A DNA stretch of 64,000 nucleotides from Symbiodinium kawagutii (taxonomy: Eukaryota > Sar > Dinophyceae > Suessiales > Symbiodiniaceae), in the NCBI GenBank assembly GCA_009767595.1, contig VSDK01003676.1, positions 309,392-373,391 on the forward strand, written 5' to 3'. Of this stretch, positions 44,717 to 55,473 are shown in pieces. The notes beneath the pieces were generated by a model that had not been told where the DNA came from, did not search any database, and saw only the letters and a list, made by a program, of their open reading frames with translations. A program made the position numbers and the translations under genes. Positions within the stretch are counted from its first letter, which is position 1; each line of letters begins with the position of its first letter.

Positions 44717-45768
44717 CCCGGCGTTGGGGTGGGGGTCTGGTAAGAAGTTGGATTTGAAGAAAGGTGGGTAAGAAAGGTTGGTTAATGGTTGATTCATGCT
44801 TGATCATGTTAAAACTTCATGGTTGATTCATGGTTGATGGTGTTGAATAGTGAATATTTTTTTTTTTTTTCGGTGATTCTTGGTAAACGGTTGATTGGTT
44901 GATGGTGGATTTCTAGTTACTCAGAATGGCAGCCAAGCTTGCTTCAGGTGAAACGTCAACATCACCCAGATGGCGTTTTATTCATGTTTTCGCTCCAAAG
45001 ATCATCGATTTCAGTCTCCGGACTCCATGGCCCCATTGTGGAAAGAACTCGCGGAAAAAACTTCGTGGTTCTTTGAAAGGGATCATTTTGGTTTTTGTTA
45101 AACGGATTCTAGGGGTCATACTAGATTCGTACGAATACCCATATGATGGGCAAAAAATAAGAGCTGTTCATGGCGGAACTGCGGATGATTTGCTATGGAT
45201 AGCCCTGTGTACAGCAATAGTTTGTACACAAGCCAGTTGTCACCTCTAGTTGTCACTCTATCTGTGCATTCCTGNNNNNNNNNNCCTGCATTCCTTGTTG
45301 ATTTCTCCCTGGAGATAGCTCCAGATTGGACTGAATTGGTTGAATCGCCTCGGCTTTCTAGTTGTACAAAGCATAATTAATAAAACAATGATTGGTGATT
45401 GATATGTTGCTTGTTATTGATTTTGAATCACGACTTGTTGTATTGATATTAGCCACCATAAATTAGAAACCGAAACCAATTGAAATGATTACCCATGATT
45501 GGTCATGGAAAAATTACTATTGATCGTGATTGGAGCATGGATAAACCATATTCACGACTACTACCAGTAGCCTTTTTGCTTGGCTAACTTGATAGTACTG
45601 CTGGTTATGTGCCCATTCTTCACTTTTATTGACCATGAATTACCTGCTGCAAACCATCATTGACCATTAATCAAGAGCCACTATCATCAATCCACTTATG
45701 AGCTGAGGAGTTAAATCATAGTTGATTACTAGTTATTGACCATTCATCAACCAGTAATCAAGCATTAT
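44717..45768. other. non-coding; poly-T run and assembly gap inside
   Basis: TGATTCATGGTTGATG words at 44780-44900 and a run of 14 T at 44857-44870. The ORF at 44926-45249 has ordinary base content and no splice context. Confidence 0.35.
45275..45284. other. assembly gap (10 N)
   Basis: Ten N flanked by TGCATTCCTG on the left and CCTGCATTCC on the right, so the gap closes over a short repeat whose true copy number is unknown. Confidence 1.
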
Positions 45769-45884
45769 TACCCTCCGGTAAACTGACATGGCAATGGAAA
45801 ATTGTCCATTTTGTTGGGGAAAACCCTGGGGAATCATCCATTTATGGTGGATTTTCCATTGCCATGTTAGTCTACCAGAGGGTA
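45769..45884. mobile_element. C-family TIR element
   Basis: TACCCTCCGGTAAACTGACA to GTTAGTCTACCAGAGGGTA. Inner arms AATGGAAAATTGTCC and GGATTTTCCATT. Confidence 0.9.
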
Positions 45885-46790
45885 ACCACCATGTTGCTGG
45901 GTCATCTGCTGGTTGCTGAGGATCCATCAACCAGTTCCACATCCACTTCGTTCACTACGCCAGTGCGAACGCCCAGTTTTCTTGAGCCGTCAATGATTTT
46001 GCGCCGGCGGTGATAGAATTGCGGTGAGAAGATGGGTTAGTTCATGGGTAATTCATTGATGGTTAGTTGATCATTCATGAATTGATGGTTAATTGAATTA
46101 ATGGCTTGTCACCCAGGTCAATTAGTGCTACTGAATGGTCACATCATTGATGCTTAATCAATACTTATTTGACGGTGAACTTATGGCTAATTGATGCTTC
46201 ACTGATGGCTGGTTAAGAGTGGTTGGACGCAACTGGTGCTCAAGGGTTGGTTGACGAACTATCCTAGTCCTTGGCCAATAATGACTGGCTAAGAACTGTT
46301 GGCTGATTGTGGTTTGCTGATTGGCAACGGGTGGTTGCTTGGTTGGTTGATTATATACAGCGAGCAATGCTTGGTTCATGGTGCTTCAGAAGCAATCAAC
46401 CACTACTCACACCTTTATCAGATCGTTCAAGTGACAATGAACCACTTCAACACCCAATCATAAACCATGAAAGTTAAGCATGAAGTAACCAACTTTTATT
46501 AGCACCATGAATGAACAATGAATTAACCATCGTTTATCATGAAGTAGCACTCCATCAATCAACAATTCACCATGAATCAAATGTTAGTTGACCATGAATT
46601 TAATCAACAATGAACCATCAAATTCACTGTGACCAGCATCAAACCATTGAATCCGACCATCAAATCAACCATCACTAACCACCGGTGATCCATCAGGCAC
46701 CTCTAACCATGACTTTCACCAGCAATTCATCCTTCAATGCATCAACTTCCTTCACGAAACGCGCCATGAAATGCGCCACGGCTTGGTGAC
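45885..46790. other. non-coding; simple words
   Basis: TGATGGTTAATTGA and ACCATGAATC words in both orientations. No exon seen. Confidence 0.4.
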
Positions 46791-46889
46791 CCGGCCGGGT
46801 CCCCCGGTGTTCCCCCGGTGTTCCGCCGGGTCCCCCGGGTCCCCGTGCGCCACCGGTCGCCGTCATTTGCTGCGTGGCTCCCGCGCCAG

Positions 46890-47721
46890 GCTACGGCAAG
46901 AACTTGAAGAGCCGCCTCGAGCGCCGCGTGTGCGGCAAGAGCGGCTGGAGGAGCGGGGGCTTGCCGTGCCATGGCAAGGCGCGCCAGGGAGCGCCAGGGC
47001 TATCCTCAGTTTGGTTGGTTCTCCTGCGGGTGACCGCGCCAGGGGTATTGGTTCTTGGCCCCTAGCGAATCGTTGACTGACCGGTAACCAACCATTCAAT
47101 CAACCATCACCCCCTCGGTTTCCCAGCAATTGTTGTAAAGATTCGAGGTAATCATACCTCCATTGGCCATTATTGAGCAGTATTGACCCCTTATGAATCA
47201 TGAACAACTACTCAACCATTTTCCACTCTTCATTCAACGTTTCTTGACAATTCATGCCGATTCACTTTCGCTCATTGAGAGTCATATGGTTGCTAATTAT
47301 TTATCGATTAGCCATTATGCAGTAACAACTTTTGGCATTCACTAGTATTCAGAAAGTAACGATCCATTCCGAAGCATTATTCCCTAGTAATTGTCCAGTA
47401 CTTATCGTACTTGTTAATTCCTAACATTGATCCCAAAAATCCGAAACCCTTCGGAAAACCCTTCAAATTCGCCTGTGTTTCGCCCATGTTCACGGTCAAC
47501 AAATCCCTATGATTTGCCAACCGAGCAACCAAGCACCATGATGCCAGGCACCCAGCATGTTGCGACCCACGCCCTGCCAGGCCATCTTCAAGAGCGGCTT
47601 CCCGGGAGTCTTCAGCGTCGCCATGTCCGGCGGAGGTCTGCGCCATGTGTCATGGCTGCAGCGGATCCGTCACGGCTGGGTGGATGACCGACCCGGACGG
47701 GTGATCAAGTTCCAGTGGTGA
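46890..47721 (+). CDS. hypothetical protein, last two exons
   Basis: Terminal exon 47548-47721 opens after TGATGCCAG with G (phase 0) and ends in TGA. It reads APSMLRPTPCQAIFKSGFPG, VFSVAMSGGGLRHVSWLQRI and RHGWVDDRPGRVIKFQW with strong G/C third positions. Candidate preceding exon 46890-46978 opens after CCGCGCCAG with G and ends CAT GGC AAG before GCGCGCC (GC donor, phase 0); it reads YGKNLKSRLERRVCGKSGWR then SGGLPCHGK. In that exon a second frame (LRQELEEPPRAPRVRQERLE) is also open. The terminal exon is firm; the joint is tentative. Family unknown. Confidence 0.5.
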
Positions 47722-47840
47722 TGGATGAGATGGTTAATGGTTGGTGAATAGATGGTAAATGACCATGGTTAATGATCAATGGTTGATGGGTTAATGATGA
47801 ATGGGTGAATGTTCCAGTGAATGGTGAAGGGTGAAATGAT

Positions 47841-47954
47841 GGGTGTTTCGCTTCAGTCATGGGGGTTCCCCCAGTTTTTTTGGAGCGTATTAACCATTCC
47901 GTAGTAATAAACCAACCATAACTGGGGGGAGTCCCTGGTTTTCAAAAACCACCA
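47841..47954. mobile_element. B-family TIR element, diverged
   Basis: GGGTGTTTCGCTTCAGTCAT to GGTTTTCAAAAACCACCA. Inner GGGGTTCCCCC and GGGGGGAGTCCC. Confidence 0.65.
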
Positions 47955-48169
47955 GATGGTTGCTGATAGTGACTCAGAACTGTCGATTCTGGTCGTCAAT
48001 TCCAGGTGAACGTTTTCAAGCACTTTGAAATTTGCCAGTATGAGCCAATATTGGCCATTGTGAACCTTTGCTAAGGATTGTCAACCAAGAAATAGTTGTT
48101 GTTAACCACGAAATAAGTATAAGTGAGTGAACCCCTAGAAATCTCAACCTGACCACAGAAAGTAACCAT

Positions 48170-48220
48170 ACGCGCAAACCCCCCCAGTTCGCCCACAGGG
48201 CGAAGGGGAGGTTTGCGCGT
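48170..48220. other. perfect hairpin with nested stem
   Basis: Outer arms ACGCGCAAACC (48170-48180) and GGTTTGCGCGT (48210-48220). Inner arms TTCGCCC and GGGCGAA around a three-base loop (48188-48204). It directly precedes the telomere-like tract. Confidence 0.85.
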
Positions 48221-48410
48221 AATGGTTTATGGTTTATAGTTTTAGGGTTTATGGTTTTAGGGTTTAGGGTTTATGGTTTCAAGGTTTTATCGTTTTCCTC
48301 AAAGGTTTTTTGGTTTTTGGCTTTACGGTTTAGCTTTTTAGGGTTTATGGTTTAGGGTTTTAGGGTTTATGGTTTTAGAGTTTTAGGGTTTTAGGGTTGT
48401 ATGTCTCCAG
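48221..48410. repeat. degenerate telomeric-type repeat (TTTAGGG-like)
   Basis: Runs of GGTTTAGGGTTTATGGTTTT and GTTTTAGGGTTTTAGGG. TTTAGGG is the plant-type telomere unit also used by dinoflagellates, so this may be an interstitial telomeric relic. Confidence 0.75.
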
Positions 48411-49145
48411 AATGCAAGCAAAACACAGGTCAAGGACCTCCGCGCGCCGTCAAGATACGCTTCATGTCACACATGTGCATTTTGTCCTGTAAAAGCTCAC
48501 CCGTTTGCCCGCAACCATACTAAGAGCTATTGTTAACCATGATTATCAACCCAAGTTTCACAAACCTTAGGGTTGTATGATGTAGGGTAGTTGTTGATTG
48601 ACCATTCTTCCACAACCCTTCGTAACCCCAGAAATCTCTACCCGTTATCCCTCGTGCCATGAGCTGAGCAATGACAATCACAAGGGTAACCAGTGCGCCT
48701 CATACCATCACCGTAGTTATTGGTTCTACCACTGTCTACCACCATGTTCATCAGCGAGGTCACATGACAATACATCGTGTTTGTTATAAGGTAGTTAGTT
48801 AGCTACTTAGTTTGTTCTTTGGTTTGCATTCAACGTCAATTAGTAACACGGCATATCTTATGATCCTGCAAACAAGTACCGTTGCTACTAATGGGTAGTT
48901 TCCTAGCGGGTAATTGTTCGGCTGGTTGATAAGGGTTCCACCATTGACCAATAAGATTGGTCATACCATAACCATCAATACATCACCAATACAACTACTT
49001 CGAATTACCATGATTTTTACCATACCCTTAGCAGTGGTGTAATTCTAGGGGTGGTGGTGTAATACCAAGATAACCACGAGTTTTACCATCAGCAATGCCA
49101 ATTCGAAGAGTTAGACCATCTGTTGTACCCAATACCCACGGAGAT
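48411..49145. other. non-coding stretch
   Basis: No exon or repeat family recognised. One or two near copies of AGGGTTGTATG occur at 48393 and 48570. Confidence 0.35.
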
Positions 49146-49242
49146 GGGAGTTTCTCAAGTCATAGGGGACCCCATTCACCGTTTCCAGTACTAAACCATC
49201 CGTTTTGTGGGTTCCCCAAGTCCTAGCTAGCTCGAAACCACC
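49146..49242. mobile_element. B-family TIR element, diverged
   Basis: GGGAGTTTCTCAAGTCATAG to GCTAGCTCGAAACCACC. Confidence 0.7.
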
Positions 49243-49549
49243 TAATATTGTTTTTTTGTTGGTTATTATCCCCTATCATGAACTTTATAAATAGGTGATA
49301 CATACCAGATACAAGTTATTCTGAACCATATGCTAGGTATCAATAGATTCTAACATGTTCTAACCCATAATAAGTTTTATCAACCACAAGTTCATCCTCT
49401 ATTAAGATCCATTCAAAAACCATACATGTTAACCTTATCAATCTACGAATTAACCACAGGTTAACCATATTAACCATATATTAACCATATGAACCTTCAT
49501 CTACCCTTCGTTGACCACTCCCACGTTTTGTTAGCGTTTGCAGCTGCAG

Positions 49550-49687
49550 TTTATCTCCCCGAGGCCAGCGTCATTGCTTGGCCCCAAGCCTGTGGCGGAT
49601 CGGGCACCATCATCGAGCTGGCCTATGGATGTCGCTGGGACCACGCGGGTCGTCATGAGGAGATTTTCCGGGGCTCGGTGACACTTG
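49550..49687 (+). CDS. internal exon, hypothetical protein
   Basis: Opens after TTTGCAGCTGCAG (phase 1) and closes at CTT G before GTGCTGG (phase 1). Reads YLPEASVIAWPQACGGSGTI then IELAYGCRWDHAGRHEEIFR and GSVTL, with two cysteines. Good composition and no competing frame as strong. Family unknown. Confidence 0.55.
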
Positions 49688-50591
49688 GTGCTGGTTTGTA
49701 TGGTGGTTGAATGGTGGATGTTTAGACTTGGAGAATCGTTGTTTGGAGGGTTGTTTGATGATTTTTTTATGGTTTCACATCGTTGATGATGATTGTTTGA
49801 TGGTTCAGGATAGGCTTTTCACGCTTCAGAACACATACTACAAGAGTATGGTTACTGTTCAATGGTCTATGAATAGTCAATGATTCTGTGATGGTAAGTT
49901 GCTTGTTCATACCAGTATGTTCAAGTTGCTCAGGTAGTTGGAACTCATGCTTGTATTCCCCTGATTTATGGTTAGTTGCTTGCTCATAGTGAAAAAGAAT
50001 GGTCATAAATTGACAGTAGATCAGAGGGCATGAAACCAAATAAAGCCAAGCATTTTGGGGTTGGCCGCTGACTCGCATCCAGTTTTTGGCTAGGTGGAGT
50101 AGCCGGTGACTCACCACCCTCCACGGAGGTCGAAGGACCTCCATCGTTTGTTGTCCAGCCAATATTCACCAATGAAGTGGTCATCATCATTTTTCATCAA
50201 CTACTGATCTTTATTGGTTGATGAAATAGCTACTTTACTATAGTGATCAACGACTGAAATCATTATATTCTTTCAGGAGGTGTGGTAATTACAAAAGCAT
50301 TTTTCATCATTCCTGCACATTGCTGCACAGCGTGCTATGACATTTTTCTATCCATCGTCATAACATCGACCCAGGATGAATATACCAAACATCTGGAGTC
50401 TCTTTGTCGATCATGGCATGTCCCTCTCAACCATCCGGTTACACTCTGTGAAACTGACCTGGAAGTGAACAATCCATCATATATGGATGGTATATATACC
50501 TATTGAAGGAACAAATCCACCATGTACGAATGGTTCAGTGGTATATATACCTATCGAAACAAGTGATTTTTTAAGCTCCTAGACTCCCACG
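49688..50591. other. non-coding stretch
   Basis: The minus strand is open across 49767-50162 without splice support. The pair ATATGGATGGTATATATACC and GTGGTATATATACCTATCGA lies at 50480-50560. Nothing called. Confidence 0.3.
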
Positions 50592-50604
50592 TTGTTTACC
50601 ACAG

Positions 50605-50891
50605 GTTTTCAATCCAGTGAGTCCACGATTCTTCCACACTACCTCGATCTACCTCGTAGAAATCCTGCAGATTGGGGAGTCCCCGGGCCCTTTTTGATGG
50701 TGAAAAATGGAGCCCCAGTCGAACTGAGTGGCTCGGAGTTCGCTGCCAGAAGAGTTGTTTGTCCAGCAGCTAAGTCATTCGCCAGTTTCCCGCAGTTCAA
50801 AGGCAGGCTCAACCATGTATCCCTTCCCTTGGCTAGCGGTTGTTCACCCGCGTGGATCCTTTTAAGCACAAGCCGAACAAATGACCCATGA
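50605..50891 (+). CDS. possible exon, hypothetical protein
   Basis: Opens after TACCACAG with G and stays open to TGA at 50889. Includes DLPRRNPADWGVPGPFLMVK, NGAPVELSGSEFAARRVVCP and AAKSFASFPQFKGRL. A region this long without introns is unusual here and could be an intronless or retroposed gene piece. Family unknown. Confidence 0.4.
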
Positions 50892-50956
50892 CCTTGGATT
50901 TTCATCAGTTTGATTGTTTTTCATGCTCCGCAAGGGCTCTGACACGTGACACTTTT

Positions 50957-51060
50957 TATTTGGTGGCTTTTCAAAATAAAAAGTACCCCCAAATCATCCA
51001 ATAGGAATCATTTTTTCACATACCATCCATTTTTTGAGCTTCCAATTTTAAGAACCCCTC
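50957..51060. mobile_element. B-family TIR element, diverged
   Basis: GGTGGCTTTTCAAAATAAAA to TTTTAAGAACCCC, with B-type inner words (CCCCCAAATCATCCAATAGG). Confidence 0.65.
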
Positions 51061-51490
51061 GTTTGTCTTCCACTGAGTCGATTCCATCCACCTCTGAGGC
51101 AGCATTGAGCATCAGATTCGCGGCGATTACAACCCTAACTACCGATGATCTTCCTCTTCCAATCGAGCCGCAGATTTGTGAGCAGTCCAGCAAGCACACG
51201 ATTTGTTGGTGAGTGGTGAGTTGTCCTTGCCACATTTTCATTTTGCTCTGGCTTGCATCAGCATAGTCGATGCAGCCTGGGCAATTGGAGTTCTCAGTTT
51301 TTTGCGACCGAAACCGAGCCACTTTTGAAACTGAGAACATTCCCAATCTGAATTCCAAGCTGGAGAAAAAAGGTCGATATTGGACCTGTGGCTGGACCCC
51401 CCCAAATCTGCACAATTTCGAGGAATCTGTGCGAGATATGCTGAACCATTGTGGGATGCGGGACCTCAACACTGGTGTTCTCCCTGCCAA
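51061..51490 (-). CDS. possible single-block coding region, strand unsettled
   Basis: The minus strand is open for 160 codons and reads naturally at its 3' end (GRSSVVRVVIAANLMLNAAS then EVDGIDSVEDKRG). The frame then runs into the B element at about 51058, where GGGTTCTT could act as a donor. The plus strand also has ESVRDMLNHCGMRDLNTGVL. No family recognised. Confidence 0.35.
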
Positions 51491-52032
51491 GAATAGCCAT
51501 GATATTCACCACTCGTTGGGGAAATTGTTTTTTTGTTTTTTCCCAGTATTTGGAAGAATTTGGTTGACAAATATTTTTTGTAGAGGTTGATTACTCCCAT
51601 CAGACTATCTAAGTCTTTCTTTCTTTCTTCTTTTCTTTCTTTACCAAACCAGCATGTTGCCCAGGTTTGTGAAGGAAAACACCCATCAGTTTGAAACTTT
51701 GAGGGGAGATATTTTCAGTAATATAAGTGATCACAAGATGTCACTGTAACCAGCAATTAATCATAAGATACTAACTTTCAATATTATCAACATGATTTTG
51801 CTTTGACTTTGATTAACCATTAACCATGAATTCATCATCAAATACCATCAGTGAACCATCAATTAGTATACATGAACCCCTGTTAATCACTATCAAGCAC
51901 TAAAAATCAATCACTATTAATTAGCCGCTGGGAACTTCCACTTCTCACTTGTGAATGCGATCTTTCCTAGGGGACAGCACCTGACAGAGTACCTGGGGGA
52001 ACTTTCGGAAGGCGCTGTTTGATGACGATAAC

Positions 52033-52084
<52 letters not shown>

Positions 52085-52502
52085 GCTAATGGGCGAATAA
52101 CTAGCATTGATAGGGTTACAACTGAATGATCCGGGTCAAACTGGCGATAATATGGCTGATCATGATGGTCTTCATGTTGATGGCGATGATGATAAACCAT
52201 GATGATAAACCATGATGATGATGATGATGATGATGATGATGGTGATGATGACAAATCACGGTGATGATGATAGCCTTGAAATTCATCAGCTATTGATTAG
52301 TCCTAATAAATAATTGTTAACCATCAACCGTCGTAAACCATTCATCAAGCTTCACCAATCCGCTCCAAACATGAGCCATCATGAACCATTCAACAAACGG
52401 GGAGCATGAACCATGAAGCATTAATCATGCCAAGGATCCACAGCCTGATTGAATAAAGCATCTCACCTCACCGATCACCAACGTGCGCTGGAGCCTTGCT
52501 AG
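51491..52502. other. non-coding with (TTTC)n and (GAT)n tracts
   Basis: TTTCTTTC tract at 51610-51645. (GAT)n at 52025-52083 and 52214-52243, the reverse complement of the (CAT) tracts elsewhere. A D-like fragment lies at about 51525-51595. Confidence 0.7.
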
Positions 52503-52596
52503 GAGAGAGTGGTGGAACGGGTGATTTCCCACATTGCCCGCGGCCCCAAGGAGGGAACCCATCCTGGGCCCCTGGCGAAGCGATTCTGGCAATCCG
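52503..52596 (+). CDS. internal exon, hypothetical protein
   Basis: Opens after CCTTGCTAG with GAG (phase 0) and closes at TCC G before GTGATTTT (phase 1). Reads ERVVERVISHIARGPKEGTH then PGPLAKRFWQS. Strong G/C third positions. Family unknown. Confidence 0.55.
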
Positions 52597-53681
52597 GTGA
52601 TTTTTTGTCATCAAAAAATGAGTTTCGGGTCCGTCATAATGAGTCATGGTGAGTCTCTCGCGATTGCGTGTTTTTGTTGATGGTGTTTCGAAACGCCGTT
52701 GGGGTATGGTAGTTCAACTCCAAGGGGGTCGATTGTTGAGGGGTGAAGCAGTATTTGTCAGCATTTGATGGGTGTTGGTCTGTTCACCTGACCAAGTTCT
52801 GGTTGGTTGGGTGGATGGGTTGCTGGTTGTTGACGTGTTGTTATTGGCCCAGCACATAGAAAGCCGCGAGCCAAAAGCCCTGCTCAGTCATGCAACATGT
52901 TTCCTGACCCGTGGGTTAACCCCAAAGGCTATCTCTTTCCGATGAATCTCTTCCTCCATGAACCCTCCTTCCCAAAACTAAACCTATTACATTTAGTTTT
53001 GGGAACGAGATTCCCAGTTCCAGACAGGTGGGGTTTCTGGTCTAACAGGTTTGGGGAGGGGAATATATCCCGTATAAAAGCCTCTATGTTTGATATCTTT
53101 ATCCCTGGGCGAACATCCTCTGAATCACCAGAATAGTTTTTGCGGGGATGTTCATCTACCCATTTCTTGGATAGTTGGCTATAACCCATCACATCATCTT
53201 CATGGGTCAACCATGATTGACCAGGGCGTGATTTCTGATGTCACTTTCTCAACGAAGGGTCAGTGTTCAACCATTAGTAAGTCTCCATAATTTACAGTTA
53301 CAATCATTATGTCTAGTTGGTGGCTTTAAACAAGCTTTATTTTCCCCACATATGGGATGGTTGCTTGGTTGACGAGTTTTTTTCTATCGAGGTCGAAAAC
53401 ACCAATAAGATATACCCATTCATCGTCCACCATGCTGCAGCCAAACGCTTGATCAACTATTGACATCAAGCATTGGCAACCAACTACTGATCATCACACA
53501 TGAGTAATCGACCATGGAAATTATCATGGCTGATGAGCAGTCACTATTAATCGCATCTGTAGATGATTCGCCACCATTAACCATCAATGAAGCATCAACT
53601 ATTGATTAAGCATCAACTAATCATTCATCAAGCCATTTTCACCATCCGTTCTCTATCGCATCAACCAGCACTTCATTTTGA
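52597..53681. other. non-coding stretch
   Basis: An inverted pair CCCAAAACTAAACC and TTTAGTTTTGGGA lies at 52971-53004. A D-like remnant is at about 53320-53410. No exon seen. Confidence 0.4.
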
Positions 53682-53790
53682 CGCTTTCTCAAAATCCGGG
53701 TACCCCCAAATCATCTACTATTAACCACTTATAGTCATAAACCAACCATAATTTGGGGGTCCCCTATGACATGGCTAGGTCGAAACCACC
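53682..53790. mobile_element. B-family TIR element ending at an exon acceptor
   Basis: ACGCTTTCTCAAAATCCGGG to GGTCGAAACCACC. Only ten bases (GTGTCATTAG) separate it from the next exon. Confidence 0.8.
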
Positions 53791-53800
53791 GTGTCATTAG

Positions 53801-54111
53801 GCCCCGGTGCACCCTGGTCCGGGCCCCCCCTTGGGGCCGGCCGAGGCCGAGTTGCGTGGCTGCTTGTTGGCCTGTGTGAAGCGTGCGGAGGAGAGTCGCG
53901 CCATGGTGCTTGGGCCATTGGTCAATGGTTGAGGATGGTTACTGATGGGCATGATGGCTGATGATGATTGGTATATGATTGGTATATGATTGGTATATGA
54001 TTGGTATATGATTGGTATATGATTGGTATATGATTGGTATATGATGGTTGATGATGCTTGATTCAGCGGCAGGCGAGCATGAAGTCTCGACCTACACTCA
54101 TGCGTCCCTGA
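53801..54111 (+). CDS. hypothetical protein, last two exons
   Basis: Exon 53801-53920 opens after TCATTAG with G and closes at CCA TTG before GTCAAT (phase 0, 40 codons). It reads PVHPGPGPPLGPAEAELRGC then LLACVKRAEESRAMVLGPL. Exon 54067-54111 opens after GATTCAG (phase 0) and ends RQASMKSRPTLMRP then TGA. The 146-base intron is half filled by an 11-mer tandem repeat. A second frame of the last exon (AGEHEVSTYTHASLTHW) is possible in phase 1. Family unknown. Confidence 0.5.
53966..54043. repeat. 11-bp tandem repeat GATTGGTATAT
   Basis: Seven perfect copies of GATTGGTATAT inside the intron 53921-54066. Confidence 0.95.
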
Positions 54112-54824
54112 CACATTGGTGGGAGCATAGAGTGGTGAGTGAGAATGGTGGTGGTTGATGATGGTTGATGATGGCTATCAAGAGTCATGGCTATGACCAT
54201 TTGCTTAAAAGTTGAACGGTTGTTAGGCATTCATCATTTGGTTCGTGGTTGTTAAGGGTGATAACCATAGTCAGTCAACCTAATCAATGGTTATGATTTA
54301 AGCTTAATGGATTATAAGGGTGATCATCACCATGATTATGAATGGTGAATGGTGATTCGTAACGGTTTTCGTACAGGTGATTCATAGTGATTCTAATGGT
54401 GAATTGGTGATTAAGGGTTATGAATGATTGATGGTTGATCAGGGTGATTGTGAATGGCTATAAAACGGTAATTGATGGTTAGTAAATGGGTTTGTTGTAG
54501 TTCCTCATTGCAGTCCATCATTGCTGTTCCTGAACCTTGTGCAAGTCCATTTATTCTGGTGCAGGTTGATGACACAACTGGCGGCATCCGCCTCCATTCA
54601 TAATGATGGTTTCCCTCAGATCCTTGGGATTATTGGGGTCAGGTGCATGGAGATTATCATAACAACACAAGTCACAATCACTGCATTGGTTGGTAGATGG
54701 GAAAGTCGATCGGGGACAGCCGGCTGTTTTAACTGCCAAGTTTACTTGGGGTTTTCCTATGGTTTCCCTCGGTTTTTGTATCGTTTCCTATGGTTTTAAC
54801 CGCCAAGTTTGCTGAGGTTGTCAG
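54112..54824. other. non-coding; possible exon at about 54566-54640
   Basis: TGGTTGATGATGG words at 54145-54480. The acceptor GGTGCAG before GTTGATGAC opens VDDTTGGIRLHS or, in another frame, TQLAASASIHNDGFPQILGI. Undecided. Confidence 0.3.
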
Positions 54825-54929
54825 GTGTCCCAGTGGCGGTGCAGGATCCCAGCATCCAGCGACTGCTCACGGTCCTTGCAGAGACCATCGATGAGAAGAG
54901 CTCCTACGATATGCGGCAGGCGTGCGCCG
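54825..54929 (+). CDS. internal exon, hypothetical protein
   Basis: Opens after GGTTGTCAG with GT (phase 1) and closes at GCC G before GTACCG (phase 1). Reads VPVAVQDPSIQRLLTVLAET then IDEKSSYDMRQACA, a likely amphipathic helix. High G/C third positions and no good rival frame. Family unknown. Confidence 0.6.
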
Positions 54930-55142
54930 GTACCGTGCTGCCTGGTCGCTGGCCGCTGGTCGCTCACTGCCATGGATCGCTATGCAAAAGCTATGGCAAT
55001 GGTCAGTCATTGGCAGAATCATTGTCATTGGTTCGCTGGGTTGACGACTGCATTGACTGTGCAAAATGGGTTGAGAAGCTAGCCACTAACCATGAAGAGT
55101 CTGATAAGCTGGTTTCATAGTCAACCACTAACCATAATAATC

Positions 55143-55243
55143 TGGCTGTTTTTTTTGATTGACATGTTTTATTTTCCCAGCTGTAGTTATGAACAAATGG
55201 TTGGTTGACAAGCATAATTTTCAACGAGGGGTGATTCAACTAC
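55143..55243. mobile_element. D-family TIR element
   Basis: CTGGCTGTTTTTTTTGATTG to TGATTCAACTACCAAGCAG. The core ATGAACAAATGGTTGGTTGA equals the 8658 copy. Confidence 0.8.
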
Positions 55244-55369
55244 CAAGCAGTTATGTTCACTATCAGCTATTATAATCATTATATATCATTATGTCAACTT
55301 TTACTAACTATTATTAACCACCAATTATGGGGGTGGTTCAACCACCAAATAATAAGCTGACCATGCAAC

Positions 55370-55473
55370 CACTGAGCAGCTGCACCGAAGATCGCTGTGT
55401 TGAGGTGCTGGAACATTTGGACCCTGAGCCCATGATCAAGGCAGCCGCGTGGGTTTGGGTGCTGGGCTGCTAA
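55370..55473 (+). CDS. possible exon, acidic helical segment
   Basis: Reads SCTEDRCVEVLEHLDPEPMI then KAAAWVWVLGC and TAA at 55471. It may instead close at GGTTTGGG or at CTGG before GCTGC. Another frame (APKIAVLR before GTGCTGG) is also possible. Likely part of the same gene as 54825-54929. Confidence 0.4.

Noticed and set aside
44926-45249. 107-codon ORF starting MAAKLASGETST
   Set aside because: A/T-rich third positions, no exon-like composition, no clear splice context, and next to the assembly gap.
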